Shown one piece after another: positions 33,250 through 44,838 of a DNA stretch of 64,000 bases. The stretch is from Aphidius gifuensis (taxonomy: Eukaryota; Arthropoda; Insecta; Hymenoptera; Braconidae): assembly GCF_014905175.1 (NCBI RefSeq), contig NC_057790.1:21540469-21604468 (forward strand), in the 5' to 3' direction. A model generated the notes under the pieces. The model was not told where the DNA came from and made no database searches. It was given only the letters and a program-made list of their open reading frames with translations. Position numbers and translations under genes: made by a program. Positions within the stretch are counted from its first letter, which is position 1. Each line of letters starts with the position of its first letter.

Positions 33250-35483
33250 ATGAGTATCAGTTCATTATCGTTAATTAATTGGAAAAGTAGTAAAAACGTT
33301 GAAATAATGCCGAGTTTAATATCAAGTAATTGGTAAGTTAAAAATTTTTTTTTTTCATATTTTCTCCTTGATGAAATATTCTCTCACAATTTCTCAGCAA
33401 TCATCACGCCATGTTTTTGATTCATTTTACCTTTGCCTTTCCATTCGTCGACACCATTTTGTTTTTCAATTATCCCTTGTAATATATACCTATATTTATT
33501 TTTTTTTGCAAATCATTTATAATAATATTACAACCAACTTGACCTATATTATTTTCCCTCAATAATTTACATAATGACTTGTAATTTTTTCATTTTTTTT
33601 CACAAGTCCAATGACCGACATATTTTATTATTATTTTTTTTTTTATTTTTATTATACTACTGTAAATGTCAACATGTTGACAACGTTGTTACTAAGGTCA
33701 ATGATTTATTTTTTTTATTTTTAAAAAACAATAAATTATTAATTAACTGATTCATGGATATATTTTTTTTTCATTTGACCATGAACACTTGTTAAAATAT
33801 ATTTAAAAAAATAAAAAAATTAATAAGTCATTATTTAATCTAAGTTGTTAATTTAAAAAAATTAAAAATACAAAAACAACTTGTTAAATTGAGTAAAAAT
33901 AATGTTAATCTTACAATAAATTTTGGTATATTTTTTAAAATTTATCTTAAAAGCTAACTAGAGTCATAAATTTGTTATATTTATCAAAATCACGTGTACA
34001 AAATGGCTTAATTTATATTAATTCAAAGTTAATATGACAAAGCATATACTAAAATTATCTATAAATACACAAAACAACAAGCCACATAGTCATTTTTTAA
34101 ATTAAATTTTATTACTTTTGTTTTTCTCATCCAACTGCGCAGTTTAATTTTTTATAAAATAATTTTACAATAAAAAAATTAATCACAATGTTCATGAAAA
34201 TAATCAGTTCTTATCAATAATTATTATCTCAAATAATACATTTATTTTTTCCAAGTATAAAATAAAATCATTTGTGTTAAAAAAAATTTAATTATTTGAT
34301 AAATGTTATATTTGTTATATCATAAATATTAATCTACTGTTGGAGCAAAACAATCTTATCAAATATCATTCAGCTCAAGTCAATTGTAAATAATAAAAAG
34401 TGTTATTCAAGTCTTATAAAATTAAAAAAAATAAAATAAATAACACTACCTACTTATCAAATATATCAAACATCTTGTGAAAAAAAAATTGAATTAATAA
34501 AAAAATAAATTTATAGTTTAATAACAATTGATAAAGAAATTATTGATAATTGTCATAGTTTATTTATTAAATTGAATAATAATAATTTAAAATATATTAT
34601 TGTTATTAAAGGGAGTCATCAAGTAAGACAATGGAAGAATCACTTGATGAGATCAGTGCTCAGCAGCAATATTATTCCATAACATTGGGTGTGGGGCCTC
34701 TGTGGTACTCCTGATGCGCCCCATGCCGCATTATCTGTATCCGCTGTTAACACAGAGAGCCGCGGTGTGGGGATTAAACAGAGTCAGCTCTCTGTGAGCT
34801 CACATATTGTATCAGTATGTATTTAATTTATTTATTAATTGATAATAAACAGATGTTTATTTGTATAGTCATATTTAAAATACATTTTATTTAATTTATA
34901 TTGCCTTGAAAAGAAATATCATCATCATCATCAATTTACTATTTAATTTTTTTTTACATACCATTTAAAATTATTGACAATTGACGTCATTGAATGATGT
35001 TATTTATTATTTCTTTTTCTCAATTAATTAAAACAGGAAGAGGAATTGTTAAAAGCTGTTAAAAATAACGAGTCACTACGTTTAGCCTTCACCCTTCATT
35101 TGACAGAAACCACCTCTGTCCAATGGGAAACAATAATATGGCGTGGTACACTTTATATATGTGTACCAAGTTGTTTATTACCTGAAGGATCAAAAGAAGG
35201 TTTTGTATCACTATTGGAATATGCTGAAGAGACATTACAATGTCACAATATTGTTGTTTGTCTTCGTAAAGATCGTACTGATAGAGGTAATTTAATTTGT
35301 TTATTTAATTTATATCTTTTATTGATAATTAATTATGTTATTAATTATATTTTATTTTTTTTTCTAGCCATGTTAGTTCGTACTTTCATGTTTCTTGGAT
35401 TCACTGTACTACCACCAAATCACAATTTAATACCACCACAATGTGATTCTGGTAATCTCTACATGCTTTACACAATGGAGTAA
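33250..35483 (+). CDS. Oda: Ornithine decarboxylase antizyme (+1 programmed frameshift)
   Basis: Exons 33250-33332, 34612-34793, 35037-35286 and 35368-35483. ORF0 begins at ATG 33250, with a second in-frame ATG at 33307, and ends at TGA 34712-34714 in the context TGG TAC TCC TGA. Skipping T34712 opens ORF1 (GAT GCG CCC), which stays in frame through the last exons and gives 209 aa. The C-terminal domain matches antizyme: LEYAEETLQCHNIVVCLRKD, RTFMFLGFTVLPPNHNLIPP, and YTME at the end. Antizyme binds ornithine decarboxylase monomers, sends them to the proteasome without ubiquitin and limits polyamine uptake. High polyamine levels stimulate the shift, closing the feedback loop. The protein is unreadable in one continuous frame, so automatic gene models will probably break it. 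Confidence 0.95.
34709..34715 (+). promoter_or_regulatory. Antizyme +1 frameshift site (TCC TGA T)
   Basis: TCC TGA T is the family-wide antizyme slip site: the ribosome reads UCC and then GAU instead of the UGA stop. The preceding TGG TAC differs from the vertebrate TGG TGC by one base. Confidence 0.95.
34719..34772 (+). promoter_or_regulatory. 3' stem-loop next to the frameshift site
   Basis: CCCCATGCCGC (34719-34729) pairs over all 11 positions with GCGGTGTGGGG (34762-34772), allowing two G-U pairs. An inner TCTGT/ACAGA helix (34734-34738 with 34753-34757) fits in the loop. The stem begins four bases after the UGA, the usual place for a stimulatory RNA structure. The block is far richer in GC than its surroundings. 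Confidence 0.75.
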
Positions 35484-37044
35484 TTGCATCAAAGGGACTT
35501 AAATTTATTAACACATTACAAGTTTAATTGCATATTTATTATAAACATTTTTCAAAAATATATATTTACAATTTTTATTTTGCTGTACGCGCCCTTGTGC
35601 TACAGTTTTCAGTTATGAAAACTGCTTAAGCAGCAATTTTTCTTTTTTAATAAAATCAGAAATACCAAAATATTATAAAACAAATTAATTAATCAAAGAA
35701 AATAATATGCATTAAACTTGAATGATTAATAAGTACTTTACGAAAACAAAATATACATATTGAAAAAAAAAAAAAAAGTATATATTTAGTTGCAAAAGGT
35801 AGGGCTCGTAAATATTATAAGCTTCAATTAACAATTCACTTTGTGACAATATAATATCAATTGTCAAAATGATAATAAGCTCACAGAAGATTTGAAAAAA
35901 AAAAATATCTGTTTCTCCACACTATTTTTAAATGGCTTCGATAATTCAACTTGCACATTTTTTCTTGAACATCTTTTAAGCCAATTATATCAAGGTTATT
36001 ATTTCGAAAAAAAAAAAACAATTGCGCATTGAATTTATCAAGTTATTTTTAATATTCTTACTTATTTAAATATCGTTATTAATTCGTGGCAGATTGAGAA
36101 TTTTTATTTTGACTTATTCTAAGTATTATCTTTTCACTCAATAGAGTGTTATGTATTTATAGTTTAAAAAATTACAATGTAATCAATTACTTTGTAATTT
36201 TTATTTGTTGTTAGAAAATTTTTACCCCATTGTAAACTACATTAACCGATGATTATTATAATTTTTCTGCTTCTAATTATTTGCTACTATTAACCCTGTT
36301 TTTGATTTATAAATTCTTGTCATTTAACTTTATCAAATAGTTATTATAATTTTGTTAGAATTAATGGTAATCATAGTAATTCTCAATCGATTAATAGCGA
36401 TATTTACATTTGTAAGTGCTACTCTGTGTTAAACCATACAGATACTTAATATTAAATGAAAAAAATTTATGAAAAATACAAAAAAAATGTAAAATTTATG
36501 AAAAAATACAAAAAAAAAAAAAAAAAATTCTAGTAGGATTGTTGGATATTAGATTTTAAGTAGATTTAAGTGCAAAAAAAAAAATGGTAAAATATTCCAT
36601 GTAAATTTTGAATTATTACAAATTAATATTGATCAAATTCAATATTTAATTATTTTTTTTCCATTCTAACACCATCCCTTTAATTAAAAAACAAATGATT
36701 TCCCTTTGTCAAATTAATTTTCTTTTCGACGTTAATATCTTGATTGATTCTCAATTAAATTCACACATTGCACATACTAATAAAGTACATTAAAATGATT
36801 TTAAAAAAAAAAAAGATGTTTTCAGGTTTAAAAATTGACTAAAATTGTTACTTATTTTTCGGTAAATATATCAGATAATAAATGTTTATTTCTTTTTGTT
36901 TTTATATTTAGTAAATTTTAAGTATTATATTATACAAATTAAAAAAACAAGAGAGAAAAAAGAGAAAAATACGTCGACATTCAAGAAGATCAAGCTGTTG
37001 TTTTTTTAGTCCGTGTGAAAAAAAATAAAAAGAACATATAATGA
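35484..37044. other. Convergent 3' region of antizyme and the zinc-finger gene
   Basis: AT-rich 1.56 kb without a supported gene. TACGCGCCCTTGTGCTACAG near 35587 and TTTTCAGTTATGAAAACTGC near 35605 give a small hairpin (CAGTTATGAAAACTG) in the antizyme 3' UTR. Confidence 0.5.
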
Positions 37045-40000
37045 CTAATAAGTTTTTGGTACCAAACCGAGACTATCAAGCATTCCTGATGATCCACGTT
37101 TTTCACCAGAAGCTTTTAATATTTTTCCAATTGAACATTTGACAAAATGATTAGCTGAAATAATAAATTAAATTAAATTAATAACAATTATTAATAAATA
37201 AATTTTCAAATAATAATTACCAAGTAAATTTCCATCTTTTGTTGAAAAACCACAGCCACAATGCATTTTACGTTCAAGTGGTATATTTATTAATGGTGAT
37301 GGTACAACCAAACTAGTCATTGGACGTTCATTATGAACTTGTTGTTGATGTTCTTTAAATGCACGCCAGCAACATGTTACATAACGGCATTGTTCACATT
37401 TTTGTTCACCAGGATAATGTTCAGGTTCATCAATATCTTCTTCACATTCTTGACAACGTAAATTTAAATGTCGTGCATTAACTGTTATTGGACCATTTGG
37501 CCATCTATTAAGATCATTTGGTAATTCAGTTGTTGAATAATCCATTTCCATAAAAGCTCTTAATGAATGACGTGATTTTGATATCATAATATTTTTATCA
37601 TTAATAAGTGGTGGTGTTATTTTTGGAGCATCACATACATGATGAAGTTCACGTTTATGTGTTTTTAATGAACTTGTTTGATTAAACCATAAACAACATC
37701 TTGAACATTTATTACCACCACCATGTTCTTTTTCTCTTCTAACAATATGACGTTGCATATGTACCAAATATGAATGAATATTTGATGATATTGGTGAACC
37801 ATTATCAATATAATAATGCATTAATTTTAAACAATATGGACATTGTAAATATTCACCTTTTTCATGTACTTTATAAAAATGATCAATAACATCTTTATGT
37901 GATGATGTACGATAACCACAACAATCACATCTATATGGCATTTCAGATGGTATATGTGTTGTTGACATATGTTCAACAAGAAGATTACTATTTGCAAATT
38001 TATGTTCACATATACCACAAACAACCATATCACCATCACCATTACCAAATGTACTATGTGCTTCAGTAACATGAATAACCATTTGATGTTTTGATGAAAA
38101 TGCTGCACAACAATAACGACAAACATGAATATCTGGTTGTCCTGGTACACGTGGTGGTACATGACGTATCATATGTTCCATAACTTCAGTATTTGATTTC
38201 ATAACAAATGAACATAAAAAACATGTAAAATTAACATTACGTTTTTCATTTTTAGATGTTGTTGCTTTATCACCTTCAGAAATTGCATAATAAAATTTAA
38301 AAAGTGATGTTTGATCATTTGGATTGTTATAATTTAAATCAGGACTTTTTGTACGTTTTGTTTCTGGTTCAGGACTTGCTGTTGTTGATATATTTGTTGC
38401 TGTTCGTTTTCTTGATCTTTTATTACCACTTAAAAATGCTGCTGCTGCTGATGATGTTGATGATACTGTTTGTTTAACTGGTAACATTTGTTGTTGTTGT
38501 TGTTGTTGATGTTCATTGTGTGATGATGAATCTTTTGTGGTGGATGAATTTTTTGAATATGACCAATCATAAAATGGATTTGCTGATATTTTAGCTAAAC
38601 GATCTAATAAATTTTCAGATACAGATGCACGTGTTTGTTCAGCAATATGTGTTATGATACTTTGAAATGCTCTTGATGATGTTACACCAAATGTTTCACG
38701 CCATACAAGTTCATCAAGAAATTGTTGTATCATTTGACGATTTAATAAACTCAATGTATTTTGAAACATACGTGGTACAATTTTACGTAAATAATCCATT
38801 ATTCCAAAATTACTACGTGCATTACGTGCTGATTGATCACCATATGCAATTTGTGTAACTTGATTAAAACCAAGTTCATTAAGTGTTGCTTTATCAACTG
38901 TATAATCAGTTAATATTTTTGAATCTTTATGTACCCAATCTTTAAGTGGTTGTAATATATGATTAAAACGACGACGATAAGTTTTATCACCTTCTGGTAC
39001 TGGATCACAAGCACGTAATCTTATTTGTCCAGTTTCAGTATTTAATATACCAAGTACTTCAACTTTAACTTGACGTAAATTACCATCTTGTGATGTTGTA
39101 CCAAGACTTATAACACCAACTTGTATACTTCTTCCTTTACCACCAATTAATTTACTTTTATCCCATATTGCAGCAGTACAAATACTACGTAAATTTGTAA
39201 AAAAATTTTTAACATATACATTTGATACTTTAACCCATGATATAACATTTTGTACATTTGTTTGACATGACCAATGATAAATTAATTTAAGTAATACAGT
39301 TGGTAAATGTGGTGATCCTTGAAATATTGAACCAGAAAATACTGATACAAAACGATCCTCACAACAACTTGATACCCATACATAACCACCAGAATATGGA
39401 AATGTACCAGCATCATTATACATACCAAGTTTTAATTTTGGCTGATAACCAGAATGTTGATTACAATATTGTTCTGATTTAACAAGACCCTGTTGTATTA
39501 ACCATTCAGCAAAACGCGTTGATGAAAACATTAATACATTTTTAACTTTAGCATCAAGTTCAGCACGTTCTTTACTTGCAATTGATGGTGAAATTTCTTT
39601 AGAATGTAAACCAGGACGTGCAACAACAACCAATGATGGATATGTTCGTCCACCATTAACTTTATTAAATGCAATTTCTCTACCATCAGGTTGATTTTTT
39701 TTAGCTTCTTCAATTGCTTCATTTATTGAACTTTTAACACCAATTGCAATTCCACCAATACTTGTTTGTTCAGTTGGTCTATTATTAATTTTTATTGATG
39801 ATGATGCTGGTGCTACTTGTACTTGTGATGATGATGGTGGTTGTTGTTGGTGTTGTTGTGCTGCTGCTGCTACTGCTGCTGCTACTGCTGATGATAATGA
39901 TGATGGTTGTTGTCTCATTTGTTGTTTAGCTTTTTGAGGAGGTGGTCCACTTGGTGGTGTTGACATTGGTGGTTTAGCACGAACACGAACAGCTGGTGCT

Positions 40001-40717
40001 GCTGGTGATAGTATTGGCTCTTCAATTATTTCTGGCTGATGTACTTGAAGTACTTTATTTCTTGGTGTACTTTGACGAGTAGGACGAGAAAATGAATTAC
40101 TATCAGCCGGTGATATTAATACATTTTTAGATTGATTTTGCATATTGTTAATTGTATTTTGAGAAGTATTACTCAGTATAACACCTTTTCGTGGATCCAT
40201 GACAAGTTGAAGATTACCTTGTTGTACAGTTGAATTATTCAATACATTAAGTGTTATTTGTTGATTTTTTTGTTGATTTTGATTCATCATATGAGTCGTC
40301 TTCATAATATTTGCTTGTGCTGCTTGAATTAAAGAATATTGATAAGCACTTACTGGTCCAGATTGTGCAATTAATTGGGCATTGTGATCTTTTATCATTT
40401 CATCAATTTTAGCCTGAACTTTGTCATAATTTTCTTTTGATTTACCCAAGTATGTTAACTGGGCCTCACTCAATGGCTCATCAACACAATCAAGATTCAA
40501 TGTCATGTCAACAGGACGTGTAGTCGTTATTGAACGAGTTATTAGACGATTTTTTTGTCCAACTTTTGTTGATTCTATATTAAAATTTTTTATATTATTA
40601 TTACATAAATACATTTTAGCAACAATTTTTTTTATTTTTTTAATGTTTAATATTATTATGATAATTATTTATAATTTTTTTATATTAAATAAAAATTATA
40701 CCTGTTTTTCCCGCCAT
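37045..40717 (-). CDS. C2H2 zinc-finger protein with a transposase-derived domain (row-like)
   Basis: Exons in coding order: 40702-40717, 37221-40574, 37045-37154; 3480 nt, 1159 aa. The 16-nt first exon encodes MAGKT. An N-terminal Gln/Ala/Pro-rich region follows (polyA-Q near residues 230-255). A folded domain at about 300-630 has SVFSGSIFQGSP, LLKLIYHWSCQTNV, LRSICTAAIWDKSKLIGG, SKILTDYTVDKA and QQFLDELVWRETFG, the pattern of Merlin/ISXO2-type transposases. From about 780 come some eight C2H2-type fingers (for example CFLCSFVMKSNTEVMEHMIRH split over its spacing). The last (CGCGFSTKDGNLL, then ANHFVKC) crosses the final intron. Architecture suggests the insect row/woc family of HP1c partners, but I cannot confirm it. 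It probably acts as a nuclear chromatin or DNA-binding protein. Confidence 0.85.
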
Positions 40718-41704
40718 TGTCAATGATTATTGTTAAAGAATTTACACAATTTTATAAACAATATTCATTCAACTTTTGTTGATTATTATTTACAAAATTA
40801 TTACAATTTATTTATTGACAAATTTGTCATTTGTTTGCTAACAAAAAAAAAAGAAAACAATTGATTGACGATGCTGTTTCCAAAAAATGTTCTTTTTACA
40901 CACTGGGCTGATCCCGAAATATCAACATGGCAGGCATTTTACATATCTACAATATCTACTGAACATCATCATTATCCGCCATTGTTTTTTTTTCTGTGAC
41001 TAGTGGTTTTTTACAAAGTATACATAAATTTATAAAATAAAAAAGATAAACTTAATTTAATCATCAAAAAATAAGCGCTGAATTTTTTAATGTGATAATT
41101 ATAATTTTTTTAAAGACTCAGCTTTATTCAAAATACGAGAAAACGTAAAAAAATAAGAATAAATAATTGTTGCTACAAGAAATATCCCCATTGACATTTA
41201 CTTAGGGCTATTTCGTTTTTTTGTGTTTTCGTGTTTACTTTAGCCAAACCGAAATTTGATATTAAAATAATTTTTTATTGTTGCTCCAAATATTGGAAAA
41301 ATATCGTTGATTAATCCTTTAATCAAGTTGAGTTTTAATTTTATTATTAAAAAGATAATTGCATACAGTTAGAGTGAATTAAAGTCCATCCTTGGGAAAA
41401 GCAGTTCAACAAAATGGCTACGATGTCTCATAAAATGGTGATTATTGCAAAAATAATTTAATTATGTTTTTATTAAGAATATAAATTATATTTTTTATCA
41501 TCTAGTGTCAAATAAAAAGCATACAAGTATTATAAAATTATAAAAATTATTTAAATTTAAAATATTTCGAACTAATATGCAAAAAGAAAGTTCAGAAAAT
41601 ATACACTAGAGGGCTTATTTTTTCAAACAGAGAAATTTTTTCTTAGAAATTTTTTACTTTTCCAATTTTGATTCCACGACAAAAAAAATTTTCAAAAAAA
41701 AACT

Positions 41705-41815
41705 CGACAAAAAAAATCACGACAAAACAAATTTTGACAAAAAAAATCACGACAAAAAAAATCGCGATAAAAAAAATCACGACAAAAAAAATCGCGACAA
41801 GAAAAATTTAGAAAA
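41705..41815 (+). repeat. Short tandem repeat, 15-bp unit (TCRCGACAAAAAAAA)
   Basis: At least five imperfect units alternate TCACGAC and TCGCGAC/TCGCGAT followed by eight A. The regular A-tract spacing suggests curved DNA. Related sequence in inverted orientation occurs at about 42165-42240 (TTTGTCGTGATTTT, ATCATGATTTTTATACGATTTT). Confidence 0.8.
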
Positions 41816-41824
41816 AAAAAATCT

Positions 41825-42092
41825 AACAACTAAGTAAAAGATTTGGCTGGTAAAATAAGGTAGATAGTGATTGTTTGGCTATAATTACAGCTATAAGTAA
41901 AAAATCTAGCTAAGTAAAATAATGTAGATATTGATTGTTTGGCTACAATTATAGCTAAGTAGAAAATCTAGCTCTGTGGAAAATCTAGCTAAGTGAAAAA
42001 TCTAGCTGAATAAAATGATGTAGTTATTGATTGTTTGGCTATTATTAAGGCTAAGTTAATTATCTACCAGCTGAGTAAAAAATCTATATCGG
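41825..42092 (+). repeat. Tandem repeat of about 64 bp (TTGATTGTTTGGCT unit)
   Basis: Three to four imperfect units share TGATTGTTTGGCTAYAATTA, AGCTAAGTAAAAAATCTAGC and AAAATRATGTAG. The third spacing is about 96 bp because the AAATCTAGCTAAGTGA submotif is repeated once more. The array sits between the two inverted GAC-A8 blocks. Confidence 0.75.
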
Positions 42093-44838
42093 CTATTTAT
42101 ATAAAAAGTTTAAGAAAATATTAAATTTATTATTTAGATAAAAAATTTATTATGACGTTTTTTATTTTTATTTTTTGTCATTTTTGTCGTGATTTTATCA
42201 TGATTTTTATACGATTTTTTTCGAATTTTTCTGTCGGGGTTTTGTCAGTTTGGAAAATTTTTTTGTAACTAATTTTACTATTAATTAAAATTAATTTTTT
42301 CAAAATCAATTATAATTTATGGGGTATTAAATTCAATTATTCAAGAACTTTTTTTAAAAATTATTTAAATTAATTTTAATTTTTAATGGACAAATAAAAA
42401 AAAATATACAACAGGTTTTATTTGAAACACAAAAAAATAAGGTCTATGAAATGACAATTACATCACGAGAGAATATAGAAATTAATTTAATTATTTTATT
42501 TATTATTTTCTTTTTTTTTTTTAAATAAAAAATTTTGATTCTTAATAATTCACGATACATTGATCAGTCGGTGGGTCATCTGTGCATTTTTTTTTTCCAT
42601 TAATTATTCGTCTTTTATCTTTATTTAAAATAATATAATTTTTTTTTGTTTTTTTTTTTGATCGGTTTTAATTAAAAATAAACAAAGAAATATTTAAAAA
42701 AATATATACATCAAATTGAACTTTTCACAGTTAATTATTAAAACAAAAAAAAATTATTAATTTTAGATTATTTTACTTTTTTAAATAATAAATTTATCTA
42801 GAATTATAATTTTGTACATAAAAATTGTTTTAATATAAATTTAGACTATTTTTTTTTTGAATTTAAAGAGAATTTTTTTCTCTGTGACAGACTAGACACA
42901 CCAATTTTTTTTATATTATCAAATAGATTTTTTGAATATTAATTTAATTATTAAACATAATATTAGTTTGGCAGGAGATCCAAATGTTTAGATAGAAAAA
43001 TTTAACTCTATTATCAATTTTCTAAACATATTTTTCATTTAAAATTTGAAAAATAGATAAATTATATTTTTTTTTACGAAAAATAATAGCTAAATTTTTA
43101 AGTTTTCTATTCAGTGTTTTTTAAAGAATATTATTGAGTGACTAAATTATTAAAAATTATAAAATAAATTAAATCAATTATAAATATAAAAATTAATTTT
43201 ACAAAATATTTGTTTTGTTTTTTTTGTCTCCATTTAACAAACTAATTTCCATTAATTAATCTTTTAAAATTTATTTATCCAATGAATTTTATTTTTTTTG
43301 TATTATTTTTTTCTTTAATAATTTTTAATTTATAATTAAACAATCAATACTTGCACAGGACCCATATAATTAAACACTTTACATATTTATTTTTTTGTTC
43401 ATTTAAATTTTACCTAAATTTTTGCTAATTTTTATGTGAATTATTTTTTATTAATTAATGCTCACGACTAATTTGTGATTTTATCAAAATCACAAGTATT
43501 ATTTTACATTCAAAATACAACAATTAAATAATTTATAAAATTTTTTTTTTTTATTTAAATTCTTTGACTAATATTGCATGCGCGTGAACACATTTAAAAA
43601 AAAAAAAAAGTTAATTTAATTATTAAAATCGATCGATGTAATGCTTCAATTGGCGTGTGTGTATTTAAATATTATTTTTGTGTTTTTAATTATTTTTCAA
43701 TTGTCAAATTAATAAGCAGAAAAAAAAATAAATAACTGTGTACAATAACTGGCCGGCATAAGTTTATTTCGAGGTAACTCAAAATTGTTGCTTTTTTCCT
43801 TCTATATTAAATTTTAACATTCTCGTTTTTTTTTTTAAAGACAATTTTGATATTATTTTATTGTCGAAATAGCAACTGATGAGACCTCTTATCTTTATTC
43901 AGTCAAATAATTTAATCTTTCTTTTTTATATTTGTATAATAACATTGTTGCGGCTTAATTTTTTAAATGAAAAATTAAATAATTTTATAAGCGCACTGCT
44001 TTTTAAAATAATAATTATCAATAAATTTGACTTTAATTTATTTGAAAAAATTGTTCTATGTTTGCTGTCGTTTTATTTAGATAATTGTTACGTAGAATAA
44101 TCACTTTTTTATTATTATTAATTCTATTATCCAACGATATTTTTATTTTTTTTAAATTATTTTTTTATATATCGAATATTGAACTACCTATTATTATACA
44201 ATTTTATTTTATTTACTCATCGCCTTGGCACTACTTTTTATTATTTTTTTTTTTTTCTTTTACTTTCACGCTATTTCAGAAACACTCGTTTTGTTGATAA
44301 AAAAAAAATTATTATCATCATTATTATATATAAATTAAAAAAAAAAAAAATATGAATAAAAAAATCAGTCACCTTCATTTTTTTTTTTTTACGTACCCGC
44401 GGTTTTTATGAATAATATAATAATATACCTATCTATATATAATTTTTTTTCTTTTGTATTTTGTTTATTATTATTTTTAATTATCGATCCGAGTCAGTCT
44501 TGAGGATCTCCTCCAGGTCCTCGAGAAATTTTTATTATAATAATAACATTATAAGAAATTTGTTTTAATATTTTTTATTTTTTTTATTTTGTTATTCAAT
44601 TTAAGTCAAGATGATGACAAAAATGAAAAAAAAAAAATAATAATTTCCACTCTTTCTCGGTCCCTTTTGCTTTATTATTTTTCATCAATTTTTTTTTTTA
44701 AATTATCACTTTATTATTATTTTTTTTCTTTAAATATCATTGTTCTAATTTTAATAACGTCTTTTTTATTTTATTTTTTTTCATTCAAAATCACAGAGAG
44801 TTTAGCTGATGTTTAAATTAATGATATTATTTAAAACA

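Larger units (their letters stand above)
40718..44838. other. Four-kilobase AT-rich intergenic region
   Basis: The zinc-finger 5' flank lies at 40718-41000, with a balanced patch near 40890-40985 (CACTGGGCTGATCCCGAAAT, TCATTATCCGCCATTG). Repeats at 41690-42240 are listed separately. The rest is long A/T runs with only chance open frames. Confidence 0.5.

Noticed and set aside
37168..40614. Zinc-finger ORF start at ATG 40614 (MYLCNNN)
   Set aside because: That frame reads through an intron. Splicing ATG 40717 (MAGKT) to 40574 gives a clean in-frame start with GT-AG borders.
41705..41815. CRISPR-like array
   Set aside because: Units are 15-bp contiguous repeats without spacers, in a eukaryotic context. 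This is an ordinary short tandem repeat.
43879..44297. Hydrophobic plus-strand frames
   Set aside because: Phe/Leu/Ile-rich translations of T-rich DNA, with no motif or splice logic.
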